A stretch of 64,000 nt of DNA from Ochotona curzoniae (lineage: Eukaryota > Chordata > Mammalia > Lagomorpha > Ochotonidae). Shown piece by piece: positions 1-11,730 of this stretch (the stretch's first letter is position 1; each line of letters opens with the position of its first letter). The DNA is taken from positions 43,209,001 through 43,273,000 of the forward strand of contig NW_024465885.1 in NCBI RefSeq assembly GCF_017591425.1. The letters run 5' to 3'. Under the pieces are notes generated by a model that had not been told where the DNA came from, ran no database searches, and worked only from the letters and a program-made list of their open reading frames with translations. Made by a program: the position numbers and the translations under genes.

Positions 1-275
1 GCAGTTACAGAGAGAGAAAGACAGAGACACACATAGAGAAAAGGAGAGAGCTTCCATTCACTGGTTTACTCCCCACATGGCTGCAATGGCTGGAGCTGGG
101 TAGGCCAGGAGCCAGGAGCTTCTTCCAGTTCTCCCATGTAACTGCAGGGCCCCAAGTCCTTGAGCCATGCTTTCCCAGGCACATTAGCAGGAAGCTGAAT
201 CAGAAGTGGAGCAGCTAGGATTTGAACCAGCACCTTCATGAGGTTCCACAGGCAGCAGCTTTGCTCTCTGCACAC
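1..275 (-). mobile_element. Old C-type SINE, minus orientation
   Basis: Reversed SINE body: a cttccattcactgg-type tail side, the 'gccaggagccaggagcttcttcc' region, and a reversed tRNA-like head near 210-260. It is cut by the window start. The 'cccaggcacattagcagg' variant suggests an older subfamily than the 17-kb copies. Confidence 0.7.
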
Positions 276-280
276 AGTGA

Positions 281-2620
281 CAGCCTCTGTTCTTTGGTTT
301 TATTGAGAGAGGAGCCACGTTGCTCTCCCAGCAAGCCATAGCTGAGCCCTGGAATAAGGTCCAAGAGAACAGCTTCTGATAGATTTTTGGGTAATTCATC
401 AGTGAGATCACCAAGTGCACGGAGGCCTGGTGGAGCACCTGCTGCTGGCCAGGCTGCAAATTTCCTAGGAAGGACCATGTTGCTGTTGGGATGACTGCCC
501 TGGACATGCGCAGCACACAGCAGTGGGTCAGCAGTCTGCAGGTCATCACCCTGCAGTGGCCTGCGTGGGCATCAGGCCTGACCAGGTCCAGCTAAGCAGA
601 CCATGAGCCAACTGCAGGTGTCAATGTCAGGTGCCATCCTTGTTGTTCCAGAGAGCTGTCTGGCCAAATCCTCAGAGGCACCTTTGGGTCCATGGTGGGG
701 TGTGATCGACAAGCTGAGCCTGGGTCCCTGGGAACCACCTTAACAAGAGACACTGGGAGTCAAGTTTGTGAGAAGGGCAGGGATTGGCCCCACCAGCTAA
801 CTAGTTGCTAAACTGAGTGAATCCATGGGGGCATTTTTGGCCGTCAGTGGCCTCTATATATTATATCGTCAAGTATACATGGGAGACAAACAGGCCAGAG
901 CTCATAGCTGGTGGACTGTCCTGTGACATTGAAATATAGGTTGACAGAGGGATCTAAGCATGTCTCTGTTGAGTTGACTCAGTCCTGTGGTCACTTTAGG
1001 ATCCATGAGGTTGTTTTCCCAGTGGTAGGAACCCCTGGGTATGCTTCAATATCCTCTTACATCAATGAAATTGACCTGCTCCTTGAATTCATTTTAGAAT
1101 GGAGATCTCCCATTTGCTGGTTCAATTCCCAAATGGTTACATCAGCCAGGGCTGGGCCAGGCCAAAGCCAGGAGTATGGAACCCCATTAGGGTCTCCAAT
1201 GTGGGTGGCAGACACCCAGGCACTTTCTAGGTATATTAGTAAGGAGTTGGCTGAGAAGTGGAGCAGCCAGGACTAGAACTGGCACTCATGTGACTGCCAG
1301 CATGACACACAGCGACTTAACCTCCCGTGCCATAACACTGGCCCCAGATTTATTGAGTTTTGCTTCCCTCCCACCTGTGGTAGCCTTGGCAGGGCTGGAA
1401 CAAATGATGTGAGCCCCATCCCTGAGAGCGCCCCACCTCAGAACATAGCCTCCCACTAAGAGTTTTCTTGGGCACTAGGTGTGTGCACTTACTCATGAAC
1501 ACTCTTGGACTACTTTTGTAACTGAGTATTTCTGTCTCTGCCCCTACACCCTTGGGACTGTGGCAAGTATGTGTCTTTAGGTGTCTAGCAGGCTCTACTG
1601 GGGACTTTGGGTGTGTGTAGGGTACTGGGGGGTGGGCGTCACAAGTAAAGAGTCAGACAGGCCAGACAGGCAGCATCTTCTGGGTTGGGGGAGTACCACC
1701 GTTGCTGTGGAAGGTGCTCCAGGCCGGGGACAAGCCCATTGGAAATGGAAACACACCTGTGCCTTGCAAGGTCACTGTCACGCGTGCTTTCTTCAGGGGG
1801 GACCCCCAGACCCTCTGCTGCCTGGATCCTCCCAAGGACAACAGGATCCCATCAGGTGGAACCCTTATTGTGGCCTCTGGGGGAGTCTTATCTGGATAAG
1901 AATAAGTTTGAGTTAAGAGTTTGGGTCAGTCCCAGTCCCAGAATCCAGGCTGGAGAGTGACCATAACGACCATTAGCCAGGCGCAGCTGTGAAGGAGAAA
2001 GCGAAGAATCATTCACTTTAATCTATGAGGAACCAGGCTCAATTGAGGACAGAACCAGGCATGGTCCTGCCACTGTGCCTGTGCTGGGAGAGGAGGGAGG
2101 GGCCACACGTGAGCCTTGGTCCCCCAGAGGCTTGTTCACTGCCTGCAGCTAGCCCTGCCCTGTCCGTGGGCGGCAGGAAAAGGATGTCAGTGGCTGTGGT
2201 TCCGTTTCCTCTTCTGCAGCGGAGGGGCGGGGGTGAAAGTTTCCTTTCCTAGAAGGCGGAGCTGCATGTGACTCCCCTAAAGGCTAGGGAGCTGGGCACG
2301 GCAGAGTGGGAGGGGAGAGTGAACAAGGCAGGTGTGTGAGGATTAGGGAATGCAGTGCGGAGAGCAAGGGAACAGCAGATCCAGGATTAAACTCTGGATT
2401 TACCCTCTGCTGTATGATTCCTACAAACACATAGATGCTGGCTATGCTGAATGACCATGACTATGACCAGTGGGCACTGAATGCTCTCAAGGCTGCCACC
2501 CAGGACTGGCACCCTTGCTCGGTTCATTTCCCACCTGGGTAGACAGACGTTGGTTCTGTGGGTCTTGGAGGAGTAAGGGTTGTCATCGGGCTGACCTCCG
2601 ACCTTGTCTTCCTCCCGTAG
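281..2620 (+). other. EVA1C: EVA1C last intron (3' part)
   Basis: Sequence upstream of the final EVA1C exon. Apart from old SINE pieces at about 1098-1346 and a short hAT-like fragment at about 1347-1405, I see no exon with good splice sites and no recognisable protein. The longer open frames here are G+C-rich chance frames. Confidence 0.6.
1098..1346 (-). mobile_element. Old C-type SINE, minus orientation
   Basis: Diverged reversed SINE body ending at a 'cgtgccataacactggcccca' head, followed directly by a hAT-like fragment. Confidence 0.65.
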
Positions 2621-2997
2621 CCCACCCCGAGAGAGCTGCCCTGCTGTTTGTGTCCAGCGTCTGCATTGGCCTGGTGCTCACTTTGTGCGCCTTGGTCATC
2701 AGGGTGTCCTGTGCCAAGGACTTCCGGGAGCTGCAGCTGGGGAAGGAGCCCCTGGTAGCAGGCAGTGACCAGGTCGGGGATGACAGCGAGCAGGGCCAGG
2801 AGGAGGAGCACTCTTCCGACACGGATTTTCCAGGGGAGCTGTCAGCCTTCCGGAGGACTTCCTACCCTGTCTACAGCTCCCTGGAGGCGGCGGAGCTGGC
2901 TGAGAGGATCGAGCGGCGGGAGCAGATCATCCAGGAGATATGGATGAACAGCGGTCTGGACACCTCACTGCCCAGACACGTGGGCCAGTTCTACTGA
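2621..2997 (+). CDS. EVA1C: EVA1C, final coding exon
   Basis: This is the last coding exon of eva-1 homolog C (FAM176C/C21orf63), a single-pass membrane protein known as a heparin-binding Slit-interacting axon-guidance receptor. The acceptor is a pyrimidine tract ending CCCGTAG; two bases complete a split codon, then 124 codons run to TGA at 2995-2997. The product begins HPERAALLFVSS, which starts the transmembrane helix (about residues 6-26 of the exon product). It is followed by a cytoplasmic Cys-Ala-Lys-Asp segment, an acidic Glu/Asp stretch, and the strongly conserved family tail (AELAERIERREQIIQEIW ... GQFY). The N-terminal galactose-binding-lectin exons lie upstream of the window. No frameshift is visible. 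The gene converges on CFAP298. The family match is from memory but unambiguous. Confidence 0.95.
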
Positions 2998-3170
2998 GAG
3001 CCAGCCGCGTCAGTGCAAGGCCGTCACACTCCCTCGGGAAGGGAGGATCTGCCCTGGTCCTGTGTTTGTGCCCTGTGCCTTCTGTGAAGGAGAAGCTAGC
3101 CTGGCGTCTGGGACCTGTCAAATTGTTTACAGCATATGCCCAAATAAACCGGGACAAAGGGAGACACCTT
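2998..3170 (+). other. EVA1C: EVA1C 3' UTR and poly(A) signal
   Basis: Short 3' UTR following the TGA. A canonical AATAAA lies at 3143-3148, with a T/GT-rich stretch about 25-45 bases downstream, so cleavage is expected near 3165-3175. The exact cleavage site is inferred. Confidence 0.75.
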
Positions 3171-3498
3171 TGCCTCCTGTCTTTATTTGAAGCCATGTCT
3201 GCCCGTGGTGCATCAGCCTACACGCCAGTAGCATCTGCCTGTGCCGGAGCCGTCACGCTGCCAGGTACTGGTCTGTGTCCTTGTCTTAGGCTGAGCCGTG
3301 TTTGCCTCACAGCAATGTCCTGACCTGCAACTTCCATCCGCATGTTGCAGAGAAGTTGGCAGAAGGTGCCAGTGTGCCCACTGAGGAATCAGACCCATAT
3401 GACGGCCAACGTGATGTAAGATGAAAATCAGAAGTGAGTTTAATCTCTTACATGATTTGTTTATTATATATTTAGAGCAAGAGGCAAGAATACCCTTT

Positions 3499-3825
3499 AA
3501 AATTTTTGCTTATTTATTTATTTATTGTTAGGCAGATTTTACAGAGAGAAGAGATAGAAAGAAAGATCTTCTATCAACTGATTCACTTCCCCAAGTGGCC
3601 ACAGTGGCCAGAGCTGAGCCGTTCTGAAGCCAGGAGCCTCTTGCGAGTCTCCCATGTGGCTGCAGGGTCCCAAGGCTTTGGGCCATCCTCAATTGCTGTC
3701 CTATGCTTCAAGCAAGGAGCCAGATGGGAAGTAGAGCAGTTGGGACATGAACCAGTGCTCATAAGTGATGTGAGCACGGTTTGAAGGTAGAGAATTAGCT
3801 TGTTGAACCATAGTGCCTTGCAGGT
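3499..3825 (-). mobile_element. C-type SINE, minus orientation
   Basis: Starts with a reversed A-rich tail (tttatttatttattg), then 'gcagattttacagagagaag', the core 'cccaaggctttgggccatcctc', and a degraded head. Lies just downstream of EVA1C. Confidence 0.75.
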
Positions 3826-4866
3826 CACATGGTCTCCACTACAGTCACTTAGTTCCACAATGGCAACTCCATGGCAACCATCAGTGACACATAATGAATG
3901 CACCTGCCAGTGTCCCAGCAAACTTGTACGCATGGCCACTGAAACTGGAATTTCATTTCATTCTCACATGCCATGCATTCTCCTTCCTTTTTGTTAATCA
4001 AGCAAAACTGTTCTTAGCACCAGGGGTGTTTGAAAACAGACAGCAGACTGGGTGTGACCGTAACCTGTTGTTGTTAAGAATCCAGGGTCTCCAAGACTTA
4101 AACTATTTACTTTCTTGCCCTGAACAGAATACGTTTGCCAAGAAAAAGAGGTGGAAGCCAGAGAACCCGAGTGCCCCAACCAAGAATAGTGGAGTCAGGT
4201 TTCCAGTCATTGTAATCTTGAATACTGCTGGGGAGAGAGGGCAGATGAAGGAACAGGTGGAAGAAGAGTTAAGGACAGCAGGTTTCCATTGAGAGAGCTG
4301 GTGACAGGTTCCTCAGGCTGGACGGGAGGCCTGGAGCTAAGCAGGGGATCAGAAAAGATTGACTGCTTTCATTCTCTCCCGTGGAGTGAGAGTACAACAA
4401 TGGCTATGGTTTCTCTCAAACGCCTGCTGTGGACCAACTTGCCCTGCCTCAACCCACTCCAACATCACTTGTGCATATTTAGTGGTCACTCCCCATCCCG
4501 TGCCCGCTCCAGTGCTTGGCAACCATGCACCTGCCTTCCACAGACTCACCTGCATCATTCATGGAGAGTCACGCACTTTGGAGTCCTTTGAGACTGCCTG
4601 ATTGACCATGGTGTGCTGTCCTCCAGATATTCGCTCAAGCTGTCTAAAGGTTATAGCGACTCCAATAGTTTAGATGCTGCTAGCATTCCAGCACCTGCAT
4701 CAACTACAACTTGTCCATCCACTTGTCACTGGGTGGGTATTGGGAATGATGCTGCCGTGAATACTCCTGGACCTCACCTGCAATGAGGCTGTGCACTCAG
4801 ATCCCACTGCTGACCCAGTGGTTCACAACCCTAGGGTGTCCATTCAGCGATGGGGAGGGAGACTTC
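3826..4866. other. Intergenic, no gene seen
   Basis: About 1 kb of unique-looking sequence without recognisable coding exons or clear repeats. Confidence 0.5.
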
Positions 4867-4867
4867 A

Positions 4868-5186
4868 AGATGAGCTGGAGTGGGCTCCATGCAATGGCTC
4901 TCTTGGCTAATCCTCCCCTCTGCAAACACCAAGATCCTATATGGGTGCCGGTTCCTGTCCCAGCCTGGGAAAAGCAGTGGAACATGGCCCAAGTGCTTGG
5001 ATCCCTACCATCCATGTGGGAGACCTTGGATGAAGTCCCTGGCTCTTGACTTTGATCTGGCCCAGCCCATCATTGCAGTCATTTGGAGAATGAACCAGTG
5101 GATGGAAGACTCCCCTCTCTGTGTCTCTTCCTTTCTCTACTGTAACACTGACTTCCAAAATAAATAAGAAATTATTTTTTAAAAGT
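4868..5186 (+). mobile_element. C-type SINE, plus orientation
   Basis: Forward copy: tRNA-like head (ggctctcttggctaatcctcc, then gggtgccggttcctgtccc), the core 'cccaagtgcttgg', and a tail 'ccaaaataaataagaaa'. A second forward copy follows within a few bases, giving a head-to-tail pair. Confidence 0.75.
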
Positions 5187-5187
5187 G

Positions 5188-5484
5188 CGGGGGGGGGATG
5201 GTGGCATGATAGCTCAATTAGCTAATCCTCCCCTTACTAGTGCTGGGATCCCATGTGGGCACTGGTTCATATCCCTGCTGCTCCACTTCCCATCCAGTTC
5301 CCTGCTTGTGGCCTGGAAGGGCAGGGAAGGATGGCCAAAAGCCTTGGGACCCTGCACAAGTGTGGGAGACCCGGAAGAAGCTGCTGACTTTGGATTAACT
5401 CAACTCTGCTGTTATGGGCACTTGGAGACTGAACCAGTGGTTGGGAGATCTTTCTATAAGTCTGCCTTTCAAAAAAAAAAAAGT
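5188..5484 (+). mobile_element. C-type SINE, plus orientation
   Basis: Second forward copy of the tandem pair, starting at the gggggg run and ending in an A12 tail at about 5471-5482. Confidence 0.75.
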
Positions 5485-8400
5485 ATGTGAAAGGTGTCAC
5501 GTGGAGATACTGGGTGGTTTGAGCAGAGGGTGGAATCGCTCGGGGCTTCCAGTGTCTGGGACGAGGGCAGTGGAGGCTGCAGGGGTTGGGGAGGGCAGAT
5601 CTGAAGTTTTTACTTAGAGAGATGTGTGTTCTAGAGCGTAGCTGCGAATGACACCTACTGCATGACCCGACGCCTCCATAACCGCTCCCACCCAGGAGAA
5701 CCCTTGTCCTTTGACTTCTGGCAACACAGCAGGGAGCATTTCCTTTGGATCCCAGCTCCCAGCATCACCTCTTCCGATCGTCTCTATTCTAGTCCCCAAC
5801 ACATGTCTTGTCTGGATCCCTGAACATAAACACCCTCTCCACCCCCTTCTGCTGGCTGTCTTCGTGGGGTTCAATACGGTGGCCCAAGGTGCTCACTGTT
5901 CCAGGTAGACAGAGGACTGCGCCCACACTGGCCTCAGTGACAAAGCTTTGTCTGAGCTGAGTCGCCACCACACACACAAACACTACACACAAGCATGCCT
6001 GTGTACAAACACATACATACAGATGCACATATACACACTACATGCATGGACACGTGTGTGCACACATACACAGCCCTCCTGCGACCTGTGCATAGGCATC
6101 TGGTTGACAGGCCTGCCCAGGCCAAGGTCAGCCTTTGACTTGTGCAAACACAGCAAGTTACTTGTTTGTATTTCCGAGCCCACACGAAGCATGCCCTGTT
6201 CTTCCGGAGGCAGCCTGGAGCCCCTGCTGCGGTTGTGTTTGGCTGGGCACAAAGCCCAGGAGGGGAACGACCAAGGCAGATGTGGATGAGAGGTTGCCAC
6301 TGGACCGTGGGGACCAGGAGGAAACTCCCGGGTGGAAGTACGCCCCAGGGGGATGAGGGTGGAGGTGGGGCTTGAGGCACACACATAGGCTGCTGCTTCT
6401 ATGGTGGCTTTGTGCCTTTTTGGGTGGCAGAGTACTGCTGTTTCCAATCTATGCCAGTGGGTGTGGGGTGGAGGGGTATGGGAGGAGTTTCCAGCAGTGC
6501 TGTCAAAAGCAGCTAGGCCTCCCTGGGCCATGTGCAGTGAGCCATATTCTTTGCTGCCAGGGCTTAACTTGGAAGATGTGAGCTGCCTGCTGTCCTGGAG
6601 TCACCAGCACACTCCCTGGCATCCCACAGCAGGTGCCCCAGCCAGAACCCCCTCTCCCCAGCCGCTCCCAGGGGTGTCTGTGAATGGCTCGCACCTGTCC
6701 TTCCTGGCGAAGAACTTGGCCCTCACTCTTTCTGTACAGGTGTTTCTCCCTCCTGAAGTTCCTCCCAGGACACCAGCTTAAAGCATCAACAGGGAGGGTC
6801 TGTGGCCGTCAGCACTGGGTGGCCCTGACCAGCCTCTCCTGCAGTCTCCAAGGAAACCAGACCCCAAGGAATGTACAGGTTCCTCCCTCTCCAGCGGGTG
6901 GTGGCAGAAGAGTCATTTGCCCACACCCTCTGCACCTGCTGAGTCTCTGGGAAGAGGCCCTCTCCCCTAGACCAGTCCAGGTCCAAGAGACCCTGAAAAC
7001 TATTGTCCTGCAGGTGAGCTGGAAGACCAACTCGCAGCCTGCATCCTGCTGGTCTGGTCTGGGCTGGGGTGGGGTGGGCACGGAGCTGAGCAAGCGAGCA
7101 CTCTTGCTTTCCATTGCTGTCTGGGACTTTGATTTTAAGAGGAGGCTTCTTTGGACTCACAGTACGGGAGATCCAGGCGTGTAGGCTTGCTCAGCCTCAA
7201 GTGGCAGCCACCACTGCCCCATGTGTGGCAGAAAAGCCAAGGAGGATGTGGGCGCATGTGAAGGAAATACCACATGGGGAGTGGGAGTCAGTGGAAGACA
7301 AGTTAGCCGCTCGGCAGGGAGACACTGCCATCCCTTCGTAAGGGCGGAGTCCCCTTGACCCAGCTTCCTCTCAAGGGTCTGGTCACCTCTCAACACCCTA
7401 TACTTGGAACTGAGTCACCAGTACTCTGGTTAGGGGCCAACCCCAGCTACAGACCTTGCACCTCTGTTCCTCTAAGCTTGGGAAGGCTCCTGACAACCCA
7501 CCCTGCCTCATGTGATCTCCAGAAGAGCACCATGGTGCTGATATGTCCACGTCACCCCCTGACCCCAAGACACTGGGGCTACGCAGACAGGCCAGGACTC
7601 AGCTCTGTCCCTGCCCCTTGGTCCTGGCCTGATCTTGGGGTGACTGCTCTGTGCCTCAGTTTTCTGATTTGTAAACTGGATGCAAGACTAGCAAGTGCCT
7701 TTAGTACTCCCTACAACACCAACTTCCTAGTGGAGAGTGAAGTAAGCTTTACCCATAAGAACAAGGTATTTCAGCTCCTCTGTGCAGTGACTTCTCTTCC
7801 TTGTCTCCCCGTCCCTCCAGTGACTGTATCCAGCCCATGGCAGGGAGAAGCTTGCACCTTTAGACCACACTCAAAGGAACATTTCACACAACACTAGGCA
7901 TCATCAGAAACTGTGGGGTTGGGGGAGAAAAGACGCAGCAGGCACCCAAAACCCTGCTGGAGAGAAGTTGGGAAGGAGGGATGGCTGGTTTGTTTTTGTT
8001 TTGTTGTTGTTGTTAAAAAAAAAAACAATCTCTGAACCTTCTGGTAAGCTGCAGTGTGGCCCAGTCCATTGTCAAGGCACCCACGCATAGACTACAAAGG
8101 CATGGCCACCTCTGGTAGGACAGCTGTAGTCACAACTAGGGTCACTTGGTTTTAAGGAACCCAGTGTGAGCCAGAGTTAGCCAACTCTACCCCAAGACTG
8201 GATGGGGACCTCGACATGAAACTCCATCTAAATGCCCTGTTGACTATCCCCAGCTGAGCAGGGGACAGCAAAGAGCTCAGTATCTGACTCCCACAGAAGA
8301 GGGGGCGGGGTAGAGGAAGACAGGGCCAGAGCCAAGGACCATCACTTCCTTTTCGGGACTCTCCAATCTCCAAAGCACAGGTACTCTACCCAGTGCAGCA

Positions 8401-8710
8401 GAGTTGCCTGGAGAATGAATAACAGGGATTGTTTGTCACTCAAGGCAACAACCAGGGAACACCAGGGTCCAGGGCAGGGCCCCTAATCACATGTGCTGAT
8501 TGAAATTCACAACTGAAACCTATTACCAACTTCTCAATTGCACTAATCATGTTCAAGTTCCCTGCAGCCACATAACCTGGGCTGCTGTCTTGAATGGGCT
8601 AGGGAGTTCTGCCAGGCGTGGAGACACCTGCCCAACTCAGTGTGACAAAAGGGAGCAGAGGTGGACATTTGGCCTGAAAATCAAGATGCTGTTTGTGAAA
8701 CCCGCAGCTT
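5485..8710. other. Intergenic, CA-rich patch, no gene seen
   Basis: G+C-rich unique sequence with many short open frames on both strands, none recognisable and none with paired splice sites. A degenerate CA/TG-rich patch lies at about 5970-6080, and a T/A-run pair near 7990-8025. Confidence 0.5.
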
Positions 8711-8714
8711 GTAC

Positions 8715-8895
8715 TGGAGTGGCTGGCTTCAGTCAAGTTCAGGTTTCACTCTCAATTCCTGCTAATGGCCCCTCTGCCCACATGGGAGACCCACATAAGC
8801 ATTCCTGGCTCCTGGATACAGTCTGGTCCAACCCAGACTGCTGTGGGCATCTGAGGAGTAAATCAGCAGATAGAGGCTCTCTTTCTCTCCCTCCC
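8715..8895 (+). mobile_element. SINE interrupted by L1 insertion (5' part)
   Basis: Forward SINE body that stops in its pyrimidine-rich pre-tail (tctccctccc, 8886-8895). The tail resumes at 9912 (tttcaaatatataaaataa), so the 1-kb L1 piece between was inserted into this SINE. Confidence 0.7.
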
Positions 8896-9901
8896 TTTTT
8901 TTTTTTTTTGTCCAGATAAGTTCAACAGTTTCTTGGGGAGACCGTCTCTGCTCTGAAGGTAGAGCTGACAGAGTATCATCCCAATCAATTAAAAGCCCCG
9001 ACATTACATCAGTAACAATTTATAACTTAATGGAATTAGTTGACATGATATTGAGTAACCAACATGTTAAAAGAGAGAGAAAAAAAGAGTGCAAGTTCTG
9101 AACCACATCCTATGACTTCTACATTGACATTACAATTATTAGTTTATATACAACCAGGTTCTATACACCTTAAAATGGCTATAGATTACTATTCAGCTGT
9201 CTCATGTCTATTTTAATTTTAGTATTTAGCAATTTATAGCGTTGAAGCATGATTTTGCAGAACCTGGCTGTTTTTTGGGTAGTCTAACTCTATAACTCTT
9301 AACAAGACATATGTCAACAGTTTAGGTGAGCAGTTGTAGGAGGGGTGTGCAGAGAAATCTTCAAAACCCTAGTGAGGAGTAACTAATCTTTGTGTCCCAC
9401 CCAGTGAGTTATAAGTGCATCCCCACTGCCCGTTTCCTGTTTCTAAACTTTCCTTGCTGTTTTCTATCTATTCTATTTTTTGTTGTTGTTGTTTATTTGT
9501 TAGTTTGTTTTGAGGGTTTTCTGGAGCGATCCTGATGGTCATTATGAGAGAGGGTGGGGACCCAAAGTCGGAACCAGGCAAGAACCAGAGAAAGCTCCTG
9601 TCCCTAGTCCCGCAGGAAGTTTACTGTTTTGTTTCTGTGGACCGCTCAGTGCTCCTGGTTGTCGTTCTGATGACCTTGGATCCTGCAAGGCAGGGTATGG
9701 GCTTCTTCCATCCCATGTGGTAGATCCAAATGGGGCTGGGTGACCTCAGAGTTCTTGGCCTCTGAAGGCACTCCAATTCCCCGTGGTCTTCTTAGCGGTT
9801 GGGATGTAGTCCTCGGAGCTCACACTGATAGTCCTTGGTGAGGATCTAGGAGTCTTCTGGGTTGGGATACAAGCCTCCTCCTGTCTACCTGCTCCACTCT
9901 G
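8896..9901 (-). mobile_element. L1 3' UTR fragment, minus orientation
   Basis: Reversed 5'-truncated L1 3' UTR. It begins with a T run (reversed poly(A)) at 8896-8909, then matches in reverse the plus-strand copy at 43.9-44.9 kb. Shared stretches include 'cttggggagacc...ctctg', 'gaaggtagagct' and 'gggcttcttccat'. It is flanked by repeated tctccctcccttt (8886-8898 and 9902-9914), a likely target-site duplication. Its 3' end is about 190 bases shorter than the 43-kb copy. Confidence 0.8.
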
Positions 9902-9911
9902 TCTCCCTCCC

Positions 9912-9940
9912 TTTCAAATATATAAAATAATAGATATTTT
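9912..9940 (+). mobile_element. SINE interrupted by L1 insertion (tail part)
   Basis: A-rich tail of the SINE begun at 8715, continuing after the duplicated tctccctccc. Confidence 0.6.
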
Positions 9941-10264
9941 CTCCAGCTTCACCAACCAAAGGTGTAATCAGATGTGGAATTCCCAGATACAGCTATGTGG
10001 GGCTGCAGTCCTGCCTGCCCTATCCCTACCTCTGCTCACACTCCCAGGGCTTCCCCCTCCCTGCCCCATGTCCCCCAAGCTCCAGGGCACAAGCCCAGCT
10101 CCAGTTCTAAAGCATCCTCTTCGTGAGTTCTGATACCCAGCAGGGCTACAGCATGAGCAGCTGTGGCCACACTCCCCTGTCCCCCACCCCCCACCTCTGC
10201 TCCCTGTCCACACACAGCCTCCAATTCCCTCTTGCTCCTGGCCACAGGTTGTGCACCTGCTGTG

Positions 10265-10331
10265 CCCAGCCACAGCCTGGAAGACAAACCTGCCAGCTAG
10301 TGTCTGTATCCTGGAGCCTCATCCCGACTCC
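10265..10331 (+). repeat. Near-perfect 67-bp inverted repeat, left arm
   Basis: This 67-base segment recurs reverse-complemented at 11069-11135 with, by eye, a single mismatch (gctagtg versus gccagtg). The similarity ends sharply at both borders. The arms are about 740 bases apart, with a SINE between them. Confidence 0.85.
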
Positions 10332-10387
10332 TTCCTTGGACACTGCTGCTGCTCTCTTTCCTTTTCCCCTCCAAGAAGAAAATGATT

Positions 10388-10728
10388 GCCTAGGCTCCAG
10401 CATGATAGTGTAGTGGCTAAAGTCCTCGCCTTGAACGCACTGGGATCCTATATGGGAACTGTTCTAATCCCAGCAGCCCTGCGTTCCATCCAGCTCCCTG
10501 CTTGTGGCCTGGAAAAGCAGTGGAGCATGGCCCAAAGCTTTGGGACACTGCACCCATGTGGGAGAACCAAAGGAAACTCCAGGATCCTGGCTTTGGATTG
10601 GCTCAGCTCTAGCCATTGTGGCCGCTTGGGGGATGAATCATCAGATGGAAGCTCTTCCTCTTTGTCTCTCCTCCTCTCTGTATATCTCACTTGCCAATAA
10701 AAATAAATAAGTTTTTTTTTAAAAAAAT
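10388..10728 (+). mobile_element. C-type SINE, plus orientation
   Basis: Full-length forward copy from 'ggctccagcatgatagtgtagtggc' to 'ccaataaaaataaataag' and a T/A-rich end. It lies inside the loop between the inverted-repeat arms. Confidence 0.85.
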
Positions 10729-11068
10729 GACTGCCTAAAATGACCTCTAAGCCTGTCAGCACCCTAAGACCAATCTAGGGAAACTTCATCCCACTCTGGC
10801 CTCCCATTTTCCCAGGACACAGCCCTCCCCTCTCTCTCCCTGCTGTCTTCATGGAGTCAAAGTTGTTTCAGAAGTTTTGGATACACACACAACTGTGAGA
10901 AGGGCAGTGAATGGTCAACACTGTGTCTTAGGATGTGCAAAGGGGCCAGGGTGGGGAGCCAGCACCCATCATGCACCGTGGTTTTCCAAGGATTAGCAGG
11001 GTGTGTTGGGGAAGCAACAGGCCAGGAGATGGGAACAGAAATGGAATTCCTTGGGGTTGGACCTGTGG

Positions 11069-11135
11069 GGAGTCGGGATGAGGCTCCAGGATACAGACAC
11101 TGGCTGGCAGGTTTGTCTTCCAGGCTGTGGCTGGG
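11069..11135 (-). repeat. Near-perfect 67-bp inverted repeat, right arm
   Basis: Reverse complement of 10265-10331 with one visible mismatch. Flanking bases on neither side match the left arm's flanks. Confidence 0.85.
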
Positions 11136-11308
11136 AGGATGGCATTGGCTGCTGTTGGGAGAGCTGCTGTGGGCCCCATTCCCTCCATCTTTCTGAGGTA
11201 CAAGACAATGTTGAGAGTCAGTGAATGGACCACAGTCACGAACAGGTTGGCCTGGCATCCAACATTGACTTGGAGTACTACCTGCTATTTGTGGGATTTT
11301 TCTTTTTA

Positions 11309-11730
11309 AAAATATTTTATTTTTAAATTAAAATACAGAGTTACCGAGACAGAGATCTTCCATCTGCTGCCTCACTCCTCAAATGGCCACAGCAGGCACA
11401 GCTGTGCTAATCTGAATCCAGGAGCCAGGAACCTCCTCCAGGTCTCCCACATGGGTACAAGGGCTCAAAGATTTGGGCTATTCTCCACTGCTTTTGGAAG
11501 TGGAACAGCTGGAACTTTAACCAGCACCCATACAGGATGCTGGCACCACAGGTAGAGTCTTAACCTGCAATGCCAGGATACCCACCTGCTGCTGTTTTTG
11601 TTGTTTTGTTTTTGAGAGAGAGATTCCCATCTGCTTACAATAGTCAGGCGGTAGGCCAGGCCAAAGCTGGCACCTGGGATGCAACCCAGGCCCCCATGTG
11701 GGACCCAGCTTCCATGTCAAAGGCCTGCAA
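11309..11730 (-). mobile_element. Two degraded minus-orientation SINEs
   Basis: A reversed SINE at about 11309-11585 (tail 'ttttatttttaaattaaaatacagagttac', head near 'tcttaacctgcaatgccagg'). It is followed by a shorter reversed piece at about 11605-11730 starting 'gagagagattcccatctgc'. Confidence 0.6.
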
